A DNA stretch of 64,000 nucleotides from Shimia gijangensis (lineage in GTDB: Bacteria > Pseudomonadota > Alphaproteobacteria > Rhodobacterales > Rhodobacteraceae), in contig NZ_FQZQ01000005.1 of assembly GCF_900142085.1 (NCBI RefSeq), positions 1 through 64,000 on the forward strand, written 5' to 3'. The position numbers and the translations under genes are program-made. Below, piece after piece: positions 27,553 through 35,897 of this stretch (positions within the stretch are counted from its first letter, which is position 1; each line of letters starts with the position of its first letter). Below the pieces are notes generated by a model, which was given only the letters and a program-made list of their open reading frames with translations, ran no database searches and was not told the origin of the DNA.

Positions 27553-29117
27553 GACAGCACCCCGTCTTTCAAAAGTTGCATTGCACTGTTGCGCCCCGGG
27601 ACGCCGGTGACATCGCCACCCGGATGGGCAGCCGCGCCACAAAGGTAAAGTCCGCCTACGGCAAAGCGATAGTGCGCAAGGCCATTCACCGGGCGCACCG
27701 TCAAAATCTGGTCCACACCCATTTCAGCATGATGCCAATGGCCTCCGGGGGCGCCAGTCAGATCTTCGATGTCCGAAGGTGTCAGCAGTTGTGCTTCTTC
27801 GATCGTGCTGCTCAGCCCCGGCATATGCGCCTCTAGCTGCGCGACAACTGTATCGATGACTTGCTGACGATTGGCATCGTTCCATCCGCCGGTCGGCGTG
27901 TGTGGGACGTGTTGAATAACCGCCGACAGGATATGCCGCCCGCCCGAGGCCAGCTCGGGATCGCTTAGCGTTGGGATCACAGCTTCGACCACAGGCGCGG
28001 TGGGAAGTTCATTGTATTTTACCGGATTGAACGAACGTTCGACAGTCTCGGCTGACGGCGCGATCAACAATCGGCCTGCCATTTGCGCGGCACTCAGACC
28101 TTCGATCTGCGGCGCAGATTTCAAAACGAGGTTCAGTTTGGCAACCGTGCCTTTGCAGCGCATGTTCTTGATGCGCCGCGCTGCTTCGACGTCAAAATGC
28201 TCAATGCCCGCCATCTTCATGGTCGCCATGGGGGCTGCCGAGGACAGAACCGCACGGGTTGCAATCTCGGTGCCGTCTTCCAGCACAATGCCGGTGACCT
28301 TGTCGGCCTCGACATTTACGCGGGCTACTCCGCTACCAGTGCGCAGATCGCACCCGGCCTTGGTTGCCGCGGCTTCAAATGCACGGGCAACAGCGCCCAT
28401 GCCGCCCTTGGGCATACGCACTTCGCCGCCCGTTCCCAAGCGATACATCAGATTGAACACGGTGCCCGGCGACCGTGGCCCCACATAGTTGCCACGCACC
28501 GCATCGGCGCAGATCATCCCAGCCAGCGGTCCGTCCGGCATTTCATCCAGAACCAGATCGTAAACATTGGTCAGGACCACACGCAAGAATTCACGCATGT
28601 CCTTTTTGCCCATCATTTTGACGTTCAGGCCCAGCTTGGCCAATCCGGCCAATTCACCCAAAGCGGCCATCGACGTTAGGCCACCATCCAGCTTGGGAGG
28701 CGATTTGGTCGACAATTGCCCCAACAACCCGGCGAATTTTCGCAGCTGCGCGGTTTGCTTGGCATAAGCATTGACGTCGGGGTGCGTGGTACCATCGGCA
28801 AAGCGCACCATAGCGCCTTCAACCACAACGTGGTTACCGTCCGCAGACAAAGATGTGGTTGGCAAAGGCGATCCCTTCAGCAGATCACCAAGACCCAGTT
28901 CTTTAGCCACTTTTGGGTTCAGATTGTGCAACAGATGCGCGATTTGCGGGGCCGAGACACCCTCGCCCATAGCAACGTTACGCGCCATGCCACCCATTGC
29001 GTCCGATTTCTCGATCACACAGACCGATTTGCCCTTTTTCGCAAGCGTTGCCGCGGCAGCGAGGCCATTGTGACCGCCACCGATCACCACGACGTCATAT
29101 GTTGATGAATTTGTCAT
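27549..29117 (-). CDS. Phytoene-dehydrogenase-like FAD oxidoreductase (first copy)
   Basis: The 522-residue flavoprotein has the N-terminal dinucleotide motif VVVIGGGHNGLAAAATLAKKG and acidic VIEKSD, and the C-terminal FAD contact GLYLCGAAAHPGGDVTGVPG. It belongs to the CrtI/amine-oxidoreductase family. No carotenoid genes are nearby, so an amine or amino-acid oxidation role is more likely. It lies 11 bp after its paralogue in the same operon; the two may form a heterodimer. Confidence 0.85.
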   Translation of the reverse strand: MTNSSTYDVVVIGGGHNGLAAAATLAKKGKSVCVIEKSDAMGGMARNVAMGEGVSAPQIAHLLHNLNPKVAKELGLGDLLKGSPLPTTSLSADGNHVVVEGAMVRFADGTTHPDVNAYAKQTAQLRKFAGLLGQLSTKSPPKLDGGLTSMAALGELAGLAKLGLNVKMMGKKDMREFLRVVLTNVYDLVLDEMPDGPLAGMICADAVRGNYVGPRSPGTVFNLMYRLGTGGEVRMPKGGMGAVARAFEAAATKAGCDLRTGSGVARVNVEADKVTGIVLEDGTEIATRAVLSSAAPMATMKMAGIEHFDVEAARRIKNMRCKGTVAKLNLVLKSAPQIEGLSAAQMAGRLLIAPSAETVERSFNPVKYNELPTAPVVEAVIPTLSDPELASGGRHILSAVIQHVPHTPTGGWNDANRQQVIDTVVAQLEAHMPGLSSTIEEAQLLTPSDIEDLTGAPGGHWHHAEMGVDQILTVRPVNGLAHYRFAVGGLYLCGAAAHPGGDVTGVPGRNSAMQLLKDGVLS

Positions 29118-29128
29118 GATCGCCCCCC

Positions 29129-30766
29129 TTATTCGTTATGGCTGGGCATTGCGCTGCCCTTGCCAATGTTGCGCAGAATTTCACGGGCTGCGTTTGCGCC
29201 CGGAGCCGCCATCACACCGCCGCCCGGGTGCGCCGAGGATCCAACCAGATACATGCCGTCAATCGGCGTGTCGTATTGTGCGTAGCCCGGTACCGGACGG
29301 TTGAACAACAACTGGTCAAAGGTCAGCTCACCCTGGAAGATGTTGCCTTCGGTCAGACCAACTTCGTTTTCGATATCCCAAGGGGTCCGAATTTCCGCAT
29401 GCAGCATTTTTTCGCGGATATCGGGCATTGCCACTTCGATCTTATCCAGAACGCAATCGGCAAATTGCTTGCGGGTGTCATCGTTCCAGTTTTCACCGGA
29501 GCGCACCCCGTTCACCTCAAGATCATAAGGCGCATATTGTACAAACACCGTCATCATATGTTTGCCTGGAGGCGCCAGCGTCGGGTCAATCTGGCTGGGG
29601 ATCAGCATATCGAAATATGGATCCTTGGACCAATGGCCGTCTTTCCAATCATCGTAGGCCCGCTCGAGTTCATTGAGCGAGGTGGAGCAATGCATGTCTC
29701 CACGCAAGAAAGACGCGCCTTCTGGTGCTGCCGGGAACTCTGGCAGAGCATCCAGAGCGATGTTCAACTTGCCAGAGGAGCCGCGAATTTTGAAGCGTTT
29801 GACCGCCTTTGTGAAATCCTCGGGCAGGTGTTTTTCTTCGGTGTGGTTCAGGAACGTGCGCTTTACATCCATGTTCGAAGCCACAATGGGCGCCTCGTAG
29901 GTGTCGCCATTATCCAGCGCGACGCCGGTGACTTTACCGTCTTTCACAAGGAACTGTTCTACACCGGATCCGGTGACGATGGTGCCTCCTGCCTCTTCGA
30001 AACAGGCGCCCAACGCGTTTGAAATCGCCCCCATGCCGCCGCGCGCAAACCCCCACGCGCCAATCGCGCCATCAACGTCACCCATATAGTGATGCAACAG
30101 AACATAGGCTGTGCCGGGCGAATAGACACCAAGTCCGGTGCCGATGATCCCAGCCCCGGCAATATGCGCCTTGATGAGGTCACTTTCGAAATGTTCGTCC
30201 AGAAAATCGCCAATCGACATCGTCCAGAACCGTAGCGTCTCGCCAAGTTCTTTGGCGCCAAGGCCGTGGGCTTTTTTCACAAGGAACAGCAATTCGTTGA
30301 TGTCTCGCGGCTTCAACGAGGCCGGATCAGGTGCGTTGCGCAGAAGGAACGGGCGGATAAACCGACATTGCCGGATGACGGTTTGGCTAAAACGCTCATA
30401 GGCATCCACATCTGCCGGGCTGTGGCGGGCCATTTCGCGACGCACCGCGTCATGATCCGAATAAGAGGCAAAATAGTCGCCATCCGGTGTAAAGGACGCC
30501 CCGCCTTCGTAAGGAATGACCTGCAGGCCAAAGCGCGGCAGTTCCAGATCCCGCACAATCTCGCGACGCAGCAACGAACAGACATACGAGCAGTTCGAAT
30601 AGGTCCAGCCATCATGCAAAGACCGGCTGACAGCGGCCCCGCCGATCCAGTCGTTCTTTTCGACCACCGCTACTTTTAACCCGGCTTTCGCCAGATAGCA
30701 GGCTGTGGTCAGACCGTTGTGGCCCGCCCCCGCAATAATCGCATCGTATTTGTCGTGTTGGCCCAT
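29129..30766 (-). CDS. Phytoene-dehydrogenase-like FAD oxidoreductase (second copy)
   Basis: The 545-residue paralogue of the preceding gene has AIIAGAGHNGLTTACYLAKAG at residue 9 and a C-terminal GMYLVGSSAHPGGGVMAAPG. It leads the operon of four genes. The frame extends upstream to 30973 into the TetR gene, but the ATG at 30766 has AGGAGA five bases before it. The promoter it shares with the divergent TetR carries a TTGAGCGCTTAA site. Confidence 0.85.
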   Translation of the reverse strand: MGQHDKYDAIIAGAGHNGLTTACYLAKAGLKVAVVEKNDWIGGAAVSRSLHDGWTYSNCSYVCSLLRREIVRDLELPRFGLQVIPYEGGASFTPDGDYFASYSDHDAVRREMARHSPADVDAYERFSQTVIRQCRFIRPFLLRNAPDPASLKPRDINELLFLVKKAHGLGAKELGETLRFWTMSIGDFLDEHFESDLIKAHIAGAGIIGTGLGVYSPGTAYVLLHHYMGDVDGAIGAWGFARGGMGAISNALGACFEEAGGTIVTGSGVEQFLVKDGKVTGVALDNGDTYEAPIVASNMDVKRTFLNHTEEKHLPEDFTKAVKRFKIRGSSGKLNIALDALPEFPAAPEGASFLRGDMHCSTSLNELERAYDDWKDGHWSKDPYFDMLIPSQIDPTLAPPGKHMMTVFVQYAPYDLEVNGVRSGENWNDDTRKQFADCVLDKIEVAMPDIREKMLHAEIRTPWDIENEVGLTEGNIFQGELTFDQLLFNRPVPGYAQYDTPIDGMYLVGSSAHPGGGVMAAPGANAAREILRNIGKGSAMPSHNE

Positions 30767-30825
30767 GAGTCTCTCCTGTTGGGTTAAACTGTACGAGAAG
30801 TCCGACTGGGGGTAAATATATTTTT

Positions 30826-30837
30826 TTGAGCGCTTAA
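30826..30837. promoter_or_regulatory. TTGAGCGCTTAA palindrome variant
   Basis: A single-mismatch version of the TTGAGCGCTCAA element lies between the FAD-protein operon and the divergent BetI-like TetR. Long T runs flank it on both sides. It is probably the autoregulatory operator of that TetR. Confidence 0.65.
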
Positions 30838-30911
30838 ACAAATTTTTTTCCGGGGCTGACAGACTGATGAATTTGTGAAAGAAACAGCTAAGCAAATAAT
30901 GTGAGTCTGGA

Positions 30912-31559
30912 ATGAACGACCAAACGCCTACGGGTAAAAAACCCCGCAAGGAACGCAAAGAAAATGCTGACAAACGTCGTCGGCAATTGCTTGACGCCGC
31001 ATTGCGGTCAATAATTCAGAACGGACTGGCGAAAACCACTCTTGCCACTGTGGCAACCGAAGCGGGCCTATCTCAGGGGGTTGCGGTTTTCTATTACAAA
31101 TCCAAGAACGGCCTTTTGACTGCTGCCCTTGAAGATATTTACCAAAAGTACGAAGACTTCTGGCGCGCCGCACTGGAAAAAGCCGGAGATGATCCCAAAA
31201 CGCAACTTTTGGCGTTGGTGAACGCAGATTTTGACGAAACGGTCTGTAATCGTGAAACATTATCGGTTTGGTTCTCTTTTTGGGGCGAACAGAAGTTTAC
31301 GCCCCAATACGCAGATATCACCCAGCACTTTGACCACAATCGGGTCGATGCAATCGAACTGATTTGCAAACGTCTTTTTGCCGTCAACCGGCAGGATCAG
31401 GCGCGCGAGCTTGCTGGTTGGATTGACACACTGACGGATGGCTATTGGCAACGGATGTATCTATTTCCGGATACCTGCAATCGCGAAACGGCTATTCAGG
31501 AGACCCTGAGTTTTCTCGGGCATATCCTGCCAGAGCATTTTGCACCCGAAACGCTGTGA
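30912..31559 (+). CDS. BetI-like TetR-family repressor (second paralogue)
   Basis: The 215-residue regulator has a basic N-terminus (KKPRKERKENADKRRR), a helix-turn-helix (TTLATVATEAGLSQGVAVFYYKSKNGLL) and the BetI-like LSVWFSFWGE segment. It is divergent from the FAD/GcvT/aminotransferase operon, with a palindrome between. It is visibly paralogous to the repressor at 13433-14035, and the two may recognise the same operators. It converges with a LysR gene six bases away. Confidence 0.9.
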   Translation: MNDQTPTGKKPRKERKENADKRRRQLLDAALRSIIQNGLAKTTLATVATEAGLSQGVAVFYYKSKNGLLTAALEDIYQKYEDFWRAALEKAGDDPKTQLLALVNADFDETVCNRETLSVWFSFWGEQKFTPQYADITQHFDHNRVDAIELICKRLFAVNRQDQARELAGWIDTLTDGYWQRMYLFPDTCNRETAIQETLSFLGHILPEHFAPETL

Positions 31560-31564
31560 TTGAC

Positions 31565-32431
31565 TTAAACAGCGGCCGAAATCAGACCCGCCAGTTCCTG
31601 AGAAATCTCTAGGAATCTGGATTTTTCACGCAAATAGAGCGACACTTTGCGGGTCTCATTCAGGCCCTGAATAGGTCGAAAAATTAGCTGATCCGGGACA
31701 AACCCCACCACGGTTTTAGGCAGAATCGTCACCCAGTCACGGTGCCGCACCATCGCAATGAGCGATAAAGTGTTGTGCACCGTGATTCTGGCCCCACCTA
31801 ATACGGTATGAAGCCGATTCAATTCTATCTCTTCGCACAGCGCGTTCCGAATAAATCCAGCGTCCCGTACATCATCCAAAGTTGGATCATTCGGTTGTTT
31901 GGCCAAGGGGTGATCTGCCGCACATACCAGCCCAAAGGGATCTTCAAACAAGGTGAGTTCGCGCATCCCATTCAGCGCGCGTTGCCCCGACGCGATGCCA
32001 ATATCGGCCTGCCCCTGTGCCAACGCATCGATCACTTGCTGAGAATCAGTGTCGCGCAATTCAATCTGCAATCCAGGATGGCGTGCGGACATTTCTGCCA
32101 CCACTGGCGGAAATACCTTGGCCGCCACAGACGGCACCGACACAATCCGCACCAGTCCGTGTGGTGCGATGGCAGAAGATTCAATCGACTGAACGGTCCC
32201 GTCAAACTGACGAAGTTGTTTGTTCGCCAAGTCAAACACCTGCTCCCCCAAAGGGGAAAGCCGGTTTTTACGTTCTGTTTCGAACAGCTTTTTACCCAGA
32301 TGATCCTCAAGCTGTTTGAGCGTCATCGACACCGCTGACGGGGTCCGCCCCAATCGGTTGGCTGCTTCAGCCAGATTGCCCGTCTCAGCCACAGTGCAAA
32401 AACTGCGCAGCATTTCAATTTTTATGGCCAT
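31565..32431 (-). CDS. LysR-family transcription regulator
   Basis: The 288-residue LysR protein has an N-terminal winged helix (NLAEAANRLGRTPSAVSMTLKQLEDHLGKKLF, residues 17-49) and a periplasmic-binding-like effector domain (from about 90). It is divergent from the M19-like dipeptidase operon, which it probably controls. It reads a co-inducer that cannot be named. Confidence 0.93.
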   Translation of the reverse strand: MAIKIEMLRSFCTVAETGNLAEAANRLGRTPSAVSMTLKQLEDHLGKKLFETERKNRLSPLGEQVFDLANKQLRQFDGTVQSIESSAIAPHGLVRIVSVPSVAAKVFPPVVAEMSARHPGLQIELRDTDSQQVIDALAQGQADIGIASGQRALNGMRELTLFEDPFGLVCAADHPLAKQPNDPTLDDVRDAGFIRNALCEEIELNRLHTVLGGARITVHNTLSLIAMVRHRDWVTILPKTVVGFVPDQLIFRPIQGLNETRKVSLYLREKSRFLEISQELAGLISAAV

Positions 32432-32532
32432 ATTTCAATTTTCCTGAAACTTCCTTCAGAAATTTAAGTTTGACCCGGAACTCATCGTATGTCCATCTTT
32501 GCTTGGGTTTATCCTGAGGGGAGCGTTCAGAG

Positions 32533-33507
32533 ATGCTGATAGACGGTTTGCAATATGCCAACTGGTCCGAAAAAATATTTCGCCAGATGCGCGAAGGCAA
32601 TGTGGACGCTGTGCATGTCACCATCTCTTACCACGAAAATTTCCGTGAAACGGTGTTGAACTTTGAACGCTGGAACCGTTGGTTTGAACAATACCCCGAC
32701 CTGATCATGAAGGGCCAGTGGGCCAGCGATATCGATCTTGCGCGCGAAACAGGACGCACGGCCATTTTCTTTGGGTTTCAAAACCCCAGCCCTATTGAAG
32801 ATGACATTGGGCTTGTCGAGATCCTGCACAGTTTGGGCGCACGATTCATGCAGCTAACCTACAACAACCAATCGCTTTTGGCGACCGGATGTTACGAGGC
32901 CGAAGACAGCGGCATCACCCGTATGGGTCGGCAAGTGATCCGCGAGATGAACCGCGTCGGGCTTGTGGTCGACATGAGCCATTCTGCGGATCGTTCAACC
33001 ATAGACGCCGCAGAAATCAGCCAAAGACCTATCGCCATCACCCACGCAAACCCCTTTGACTGGTCCCCTGCCTTGCGCAACAAAAAGGACGATGTGATCC
33101 GCGCCGTGACGAGCAATGGAGGCATGTTCGGGTTTTCCGTCTACCCACATCACCTCAAGGACAAGACAGATTGCACAATCACCAGCTTTTGCGAGATGAT
33201 CGCGCGTACGGCAGATCTTTATGGTGTGTCTCACCTGGGGATTGGTACAGACCTGTGTCAGGATCAACCCGACAGCATCGTTGAATGGATGCGCGTTGGA
33301 CGATGGACCAAAGAGATTGACTATGGCGAAGGTTCAGCCGCAGCGCCAGGTTTCCCGGATATGCCTTCTTGGTTCCGCGACAATCGGGATTTTGGAAATA
33401 TTGCCAAGGGCCTGAGTGATGTGGGTATGAACACTGACGAAATTGCCGCAATCATGGGAGGCAATTGGTATCGCTTTTTTGCCGACAACTTCGGACCCGA
33501 GGCATAA
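32533..33507 (+). CDS. M19 membrane-dipeptidase-like protein lacking the N-terminal metal motif
   Basis: The 324-residue protein has the renal dipeptidase (M19) barrel, seen in GLVVDMSHSADRSTIDA, PIAITHANPFD and GIGTDLCQDQ. The usual N-terminal His-x-Asp metal pair (DGHND-type) is replaced by DGLQYAN, so one metal site is altered. A GGGGAG site precedes the ATG. It heads a plus-strand group with an unrecognised protein, a DUF3726-like protein and an Ldh-type reductase. True peptide hydrolysis is doubtful; action on a cyclic amide or a non-peptide substrate is possible. Confidence 0.82.
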   Translation: MLIDGLQYANWSEKIFRQMREGNVDAVHVTISYHENFRETVLNFERWNRWFEQYPDLIMKGQWASDIDLARETGRTAIFFGFQNPSPIEDDIGLVEILHSLGARFMQLTYNNQSLLATGCYEAEDSGITRMGRQVIREMNRVGLVVDMSHSADRSTIDAAEISQRPIAITHANPFDWSPALRNKKDDVIRAVTSNGGMFGFSVYPHHLKDKTDCTITSFCEMIARTADLYGVSHLGIGTDLCQDQPDSIVEWMRVGRWTKEIDYGEGSAAAPGFPDMPSWFRDNRDFGNIAKGLSDVGMNTDEIAAIMGGNWYRFFADNFGPEA

Positions 33508-33511
33508 TGGC

Positions 33512-33568
33512 ATGAAAACACTTTCCCGCACACTGGAAGCGCGCAATTTTCAGCGAGGTTTGATCTGA
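33512..33568 (+). CDS. Possible 18-residue leader ORF coupled to the next gene
   Basis: An ATG at 33512 with GAGG nine bases upstream opens an 18-codon frame (MKTLSRTLEARNFQRGLI) whose TGA shares a base with the start of the next gene (TGATG). The arrangement would couple translation. It has no recognisable domain and could be chance. Confidence 0.3.
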   Translation: MKTLSRTLEARNFQRGLI

Positions 33569-35253
33569 TGGAGCACCCGACAACCACCATTCCACGCCGC
33601 CCGCCAGCGCAGGTCATGCGTCTGAGCCGCCTGGGGTCAATGCATCAGTGTCGCCTCAGTTTCATGCGCACATTGACCAGACGGATGGCGGCAGAAAACT
33701 GGCAGTTCTACCGGCATGCGTTTGAAATCAATGCCGCTGGTGAGGGCCATGCAGTCTATGTGGCGCAAGGCCCTGAGCGGGCTTATTCCTTGGTTGCCTT
33801 TGCCCACGACTTGCCAGCAGACAAGAGATCAGACCGGGTGATCGCGGAAGCCTGGGACGCAACATTTACGCTGTTCGACGGTGTTCCAACCACGCAGGAC
33901 GTTGAACGACTACGGCAAAACATCCCCCTCCAAGAAGCAGGCCGGGTCAGCGACAGTGAGATTTCAGTGTCGCGCGCCAATCGCTCTGTGCGGCTATGGT
34001 CCCATATGGTCGATGCGCTGGCCGCTGGCCAGCAACCGGATCCCGAACAAATCGCGAGCGTGGGATACCTGATGCGCACCACAGCCGTTTATGGCTCCGG
34101 CAAACTCGGAGCTGCGGATCGCGAAAAGATAGCGGATCGCCCTGAAATGCAGGGTCCTTTTCAGGCAGAAATGCTCTCGGTGTTTCTGACACGTTGGTTT
34201 GTGCGCGATTTGGTGCAGCATATGGCGTTTCAAAAAGGTGGCGATGCAACAGTGACATTGCATCCAGAAATGGCGCGGCGCCTTGGGATCGGGAATTCCA
34301 CCGGGCTTGGCATGGCGCCCTACATCGTGAACCACCCTGTATTGTTCAATAATTGGGTCATGGCTCGGGAAGAAGCCATCGCTCGAGTGCGGTCTCTGGA
34401 AACGGTGCAAAACTCAGAAATCACTGCATTCCTTGACGTCCTGCGGCGCACCGAAACACTGGTTGCGGCCAGTCGTTCACAGCACCCAATCCAAATTGGC
34501 AAACTGCAAAACCTGAAGAAGGACCTTGTGCAGCTAAAATCCTTTTTGACACAACACGCCGGAACACGGGATTATCCATGGGACAGGTTGATTGTCTGGT
34601 CTGAGAAGTCCTTAAGCGAAGAAGGTCAGGAACTGATCGCATCGCTGATCCTTGAACCCTATCCAGACCTTGTCGACGGATTGGCGGATTGTATGTCTGA
34701 CAGCAATCGCGACGCGTTTTGCATTGATGGCTCAATGCGCATTTCGACGGTGCAAGACCTCCTAAAGGATAGTTTTGGCTGGGCATTGGACATCGATTGG
34801 GCCGCGCGCGAAAACTGTGCGCGGGCCTGGTATGTGTCCGAAGAAAAGCTTGAGCCTCGTTTGGGCGAACGATTTGAAGAACCGATCACCGATTACGAAC
34901 AACCTCTTGCTCCGGCGCGGGATGCGGCCAAGGCATATGAAACGCTGAAGGCTTACGACAGCGATAAAACCGTTGCGGAATTTCTGCTGACCCACCCCGA
35001 GCACCGCCACACCGTGCGTCGTGCCCAAATGAGCCGCATCGCCCCATACGGCGAAATCCATGACAATACGATCAGCGACAAGGTGCTGCCAATTGATATG
35101 CTGCGCGCCAAACTCGCGTTTTTCGGGGCCACGCACTTTGATCCCCGATCTGATCGCTGGGTGCGTATCGCGATGTATTCCGGCGCGCCCTACCCTGACG
35201 AGCTAACCCCAGACAATGCTGATTTCTGGGTCTATCCGGAGGTGACAGCATGA
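33568..35253 (+). CDS. Unrecognised 561-residue conserved-type protein
   Basis: I do not recognise this protein. It is soluble with no signal peptide or membrane segment. It is rich in charged helices and has aromatic motifs such as ENWQFYRHAFEI near 45 and SDRWVRIAMYSG near the end, and a cysteine-containing stretch DSNRDAFCIDGS near 375. Its stop overlaps the DUF3726-like start (ATGA), so the two are translated together, and an Ldh-type reductase follows. Codon usage and G+C match the neighbours. An enzyme or enzyme subunit in the breakdown of a cyclic or N-methylated amino acid is the best guess from context. Confidence 0.85.
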   Translation: MEHPTTTIPRRPPAQVMRLSRLGSMHQCRLSFMRTLTRRMAAENWQFYRHAFEINAAGEGHAVYVAQGPERAYSLVAFAHDLPADKRSDRVIAEAWDATFTLFDGVPTTQDVERLRQNIPLQEAGRVSDSEISVSRANRSVRLWSHMVDALAAGQQPDPEQIASVGYLMRTTAVYGSGKLGAADREKIADRPEMQGPFQAEMLSVFLTRWFVRDLVQHMAFQKGGDATVTLHPEMARRLGIGNSTGLGMAPYIVNHPVLFNNWVMAREEAIARVRSLETVQNSEITAFLDVLRRTETLVAASRSQHPIQIGKLQNLKKDLVQLKSFLTQHAGTRDYPWDRLIVWSEKSLSEEGQELIASLILEPYPDLVDGLADCMSDSNRDAFCIDGSMRISTVQDLLKDSFGWALDIDWAARENCARAWYVSEEKLEPRLGERFEEPITDYEQPLAPARDAAKAYETLKAYDSDKTVAEFLLTHPEHRHTVRRAQMSRIAPYGEIHDNTISDKVLPIDMLRAKLAFFGATHFDPRSDRWVRIAMYSGAPYPDELTPDNADFWVYPEVTA

Positions 35254-35882
35254 CCTTTGCAATGAACGAAGTCGAAGCCACCGCCAAACGTGCCACCCGC
35301 GGCGCAGGGTACGTGTGGGGATTGGCAGAGGAAGCCGCAAAAGCCACGCGCTGGTTGTGCGTACATGGGTTCGACGGCGCCTCTGAGCTCGCCGCAACCC
35401 TAAACCGGGGCATGGCGAAAACCGCAGCGGATCATACCCCCGTTGATCCGATGACAGATTGGCAGGCCAGTGATGTTCTTTGCCCTCTCACCAGCGGAGC
35501 TTCTCTTTCCGATTTCGCGAGCCGCCTGAAGGACGCGCCCTTGGTACTGCGCAATGTCGCAAGCCCGGCAATGCTCTTGCCATTTGCAGCCATGGCCGCA
35601 CGCCAGCTGGATGGCGCCCTGACCCTGAAGACCGACGGGTTTACGGCCACTTTTGATCCTCAGGGTTTTGGCTGTGATGGCGCCTGCCCGGAGGTTGCCA
35701 GCATGGTCTCCATCCAGACAGGAGGGTCAGTCTCGCAACCCACTGCTCTGCTTGACCGAGCCAGCCCCTCGCCCGCCGCGTGGGCGACACTCAATGCCTA
35801 TGCGCACAAAACCTTTGCTCCGGCCACCGAAGAATCGCGTCGCCTTGGCGCGGGTGGCGCTGAGCTGACTGACAACGACTAA
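35250..35882 (+). CDS. DUF3726-like protein
   Basis: The 210-residue protein starts with NEVEATAKRATRGAGYVWGLAEEAAKATRWL, which resembles the start of DUF3726 proteins often seen beside Ldh-family reductases in Rhodobacterales (assignment from memory). It has no known catalytic motif. It is translationally coupled to the 561-residue protein upstream and lies 15 bp before the reductase, suggesting a shared pathway or complex. Confidence 0.7.
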   Translation: MTFAMNEVEATAKRATRGAGYVWGLAEEAAKATRWLCVHGFDGASELAATLNRGMAKTAADHTPVDPMTDWQASDVLCPLTSGASLSDFASRLKDAPLVLRNVASPAMLLPFAAMAARQLDGALTLKTDGFTATFDPQGFGCDGACPEVASMVSIQTGGSVSQPTALLDRASPSPAAWATLNAYAHKTFAPATEESRRLGAGGAELTDND

Positions 35883-35897
35883 TCCAAGGACCGTAAC

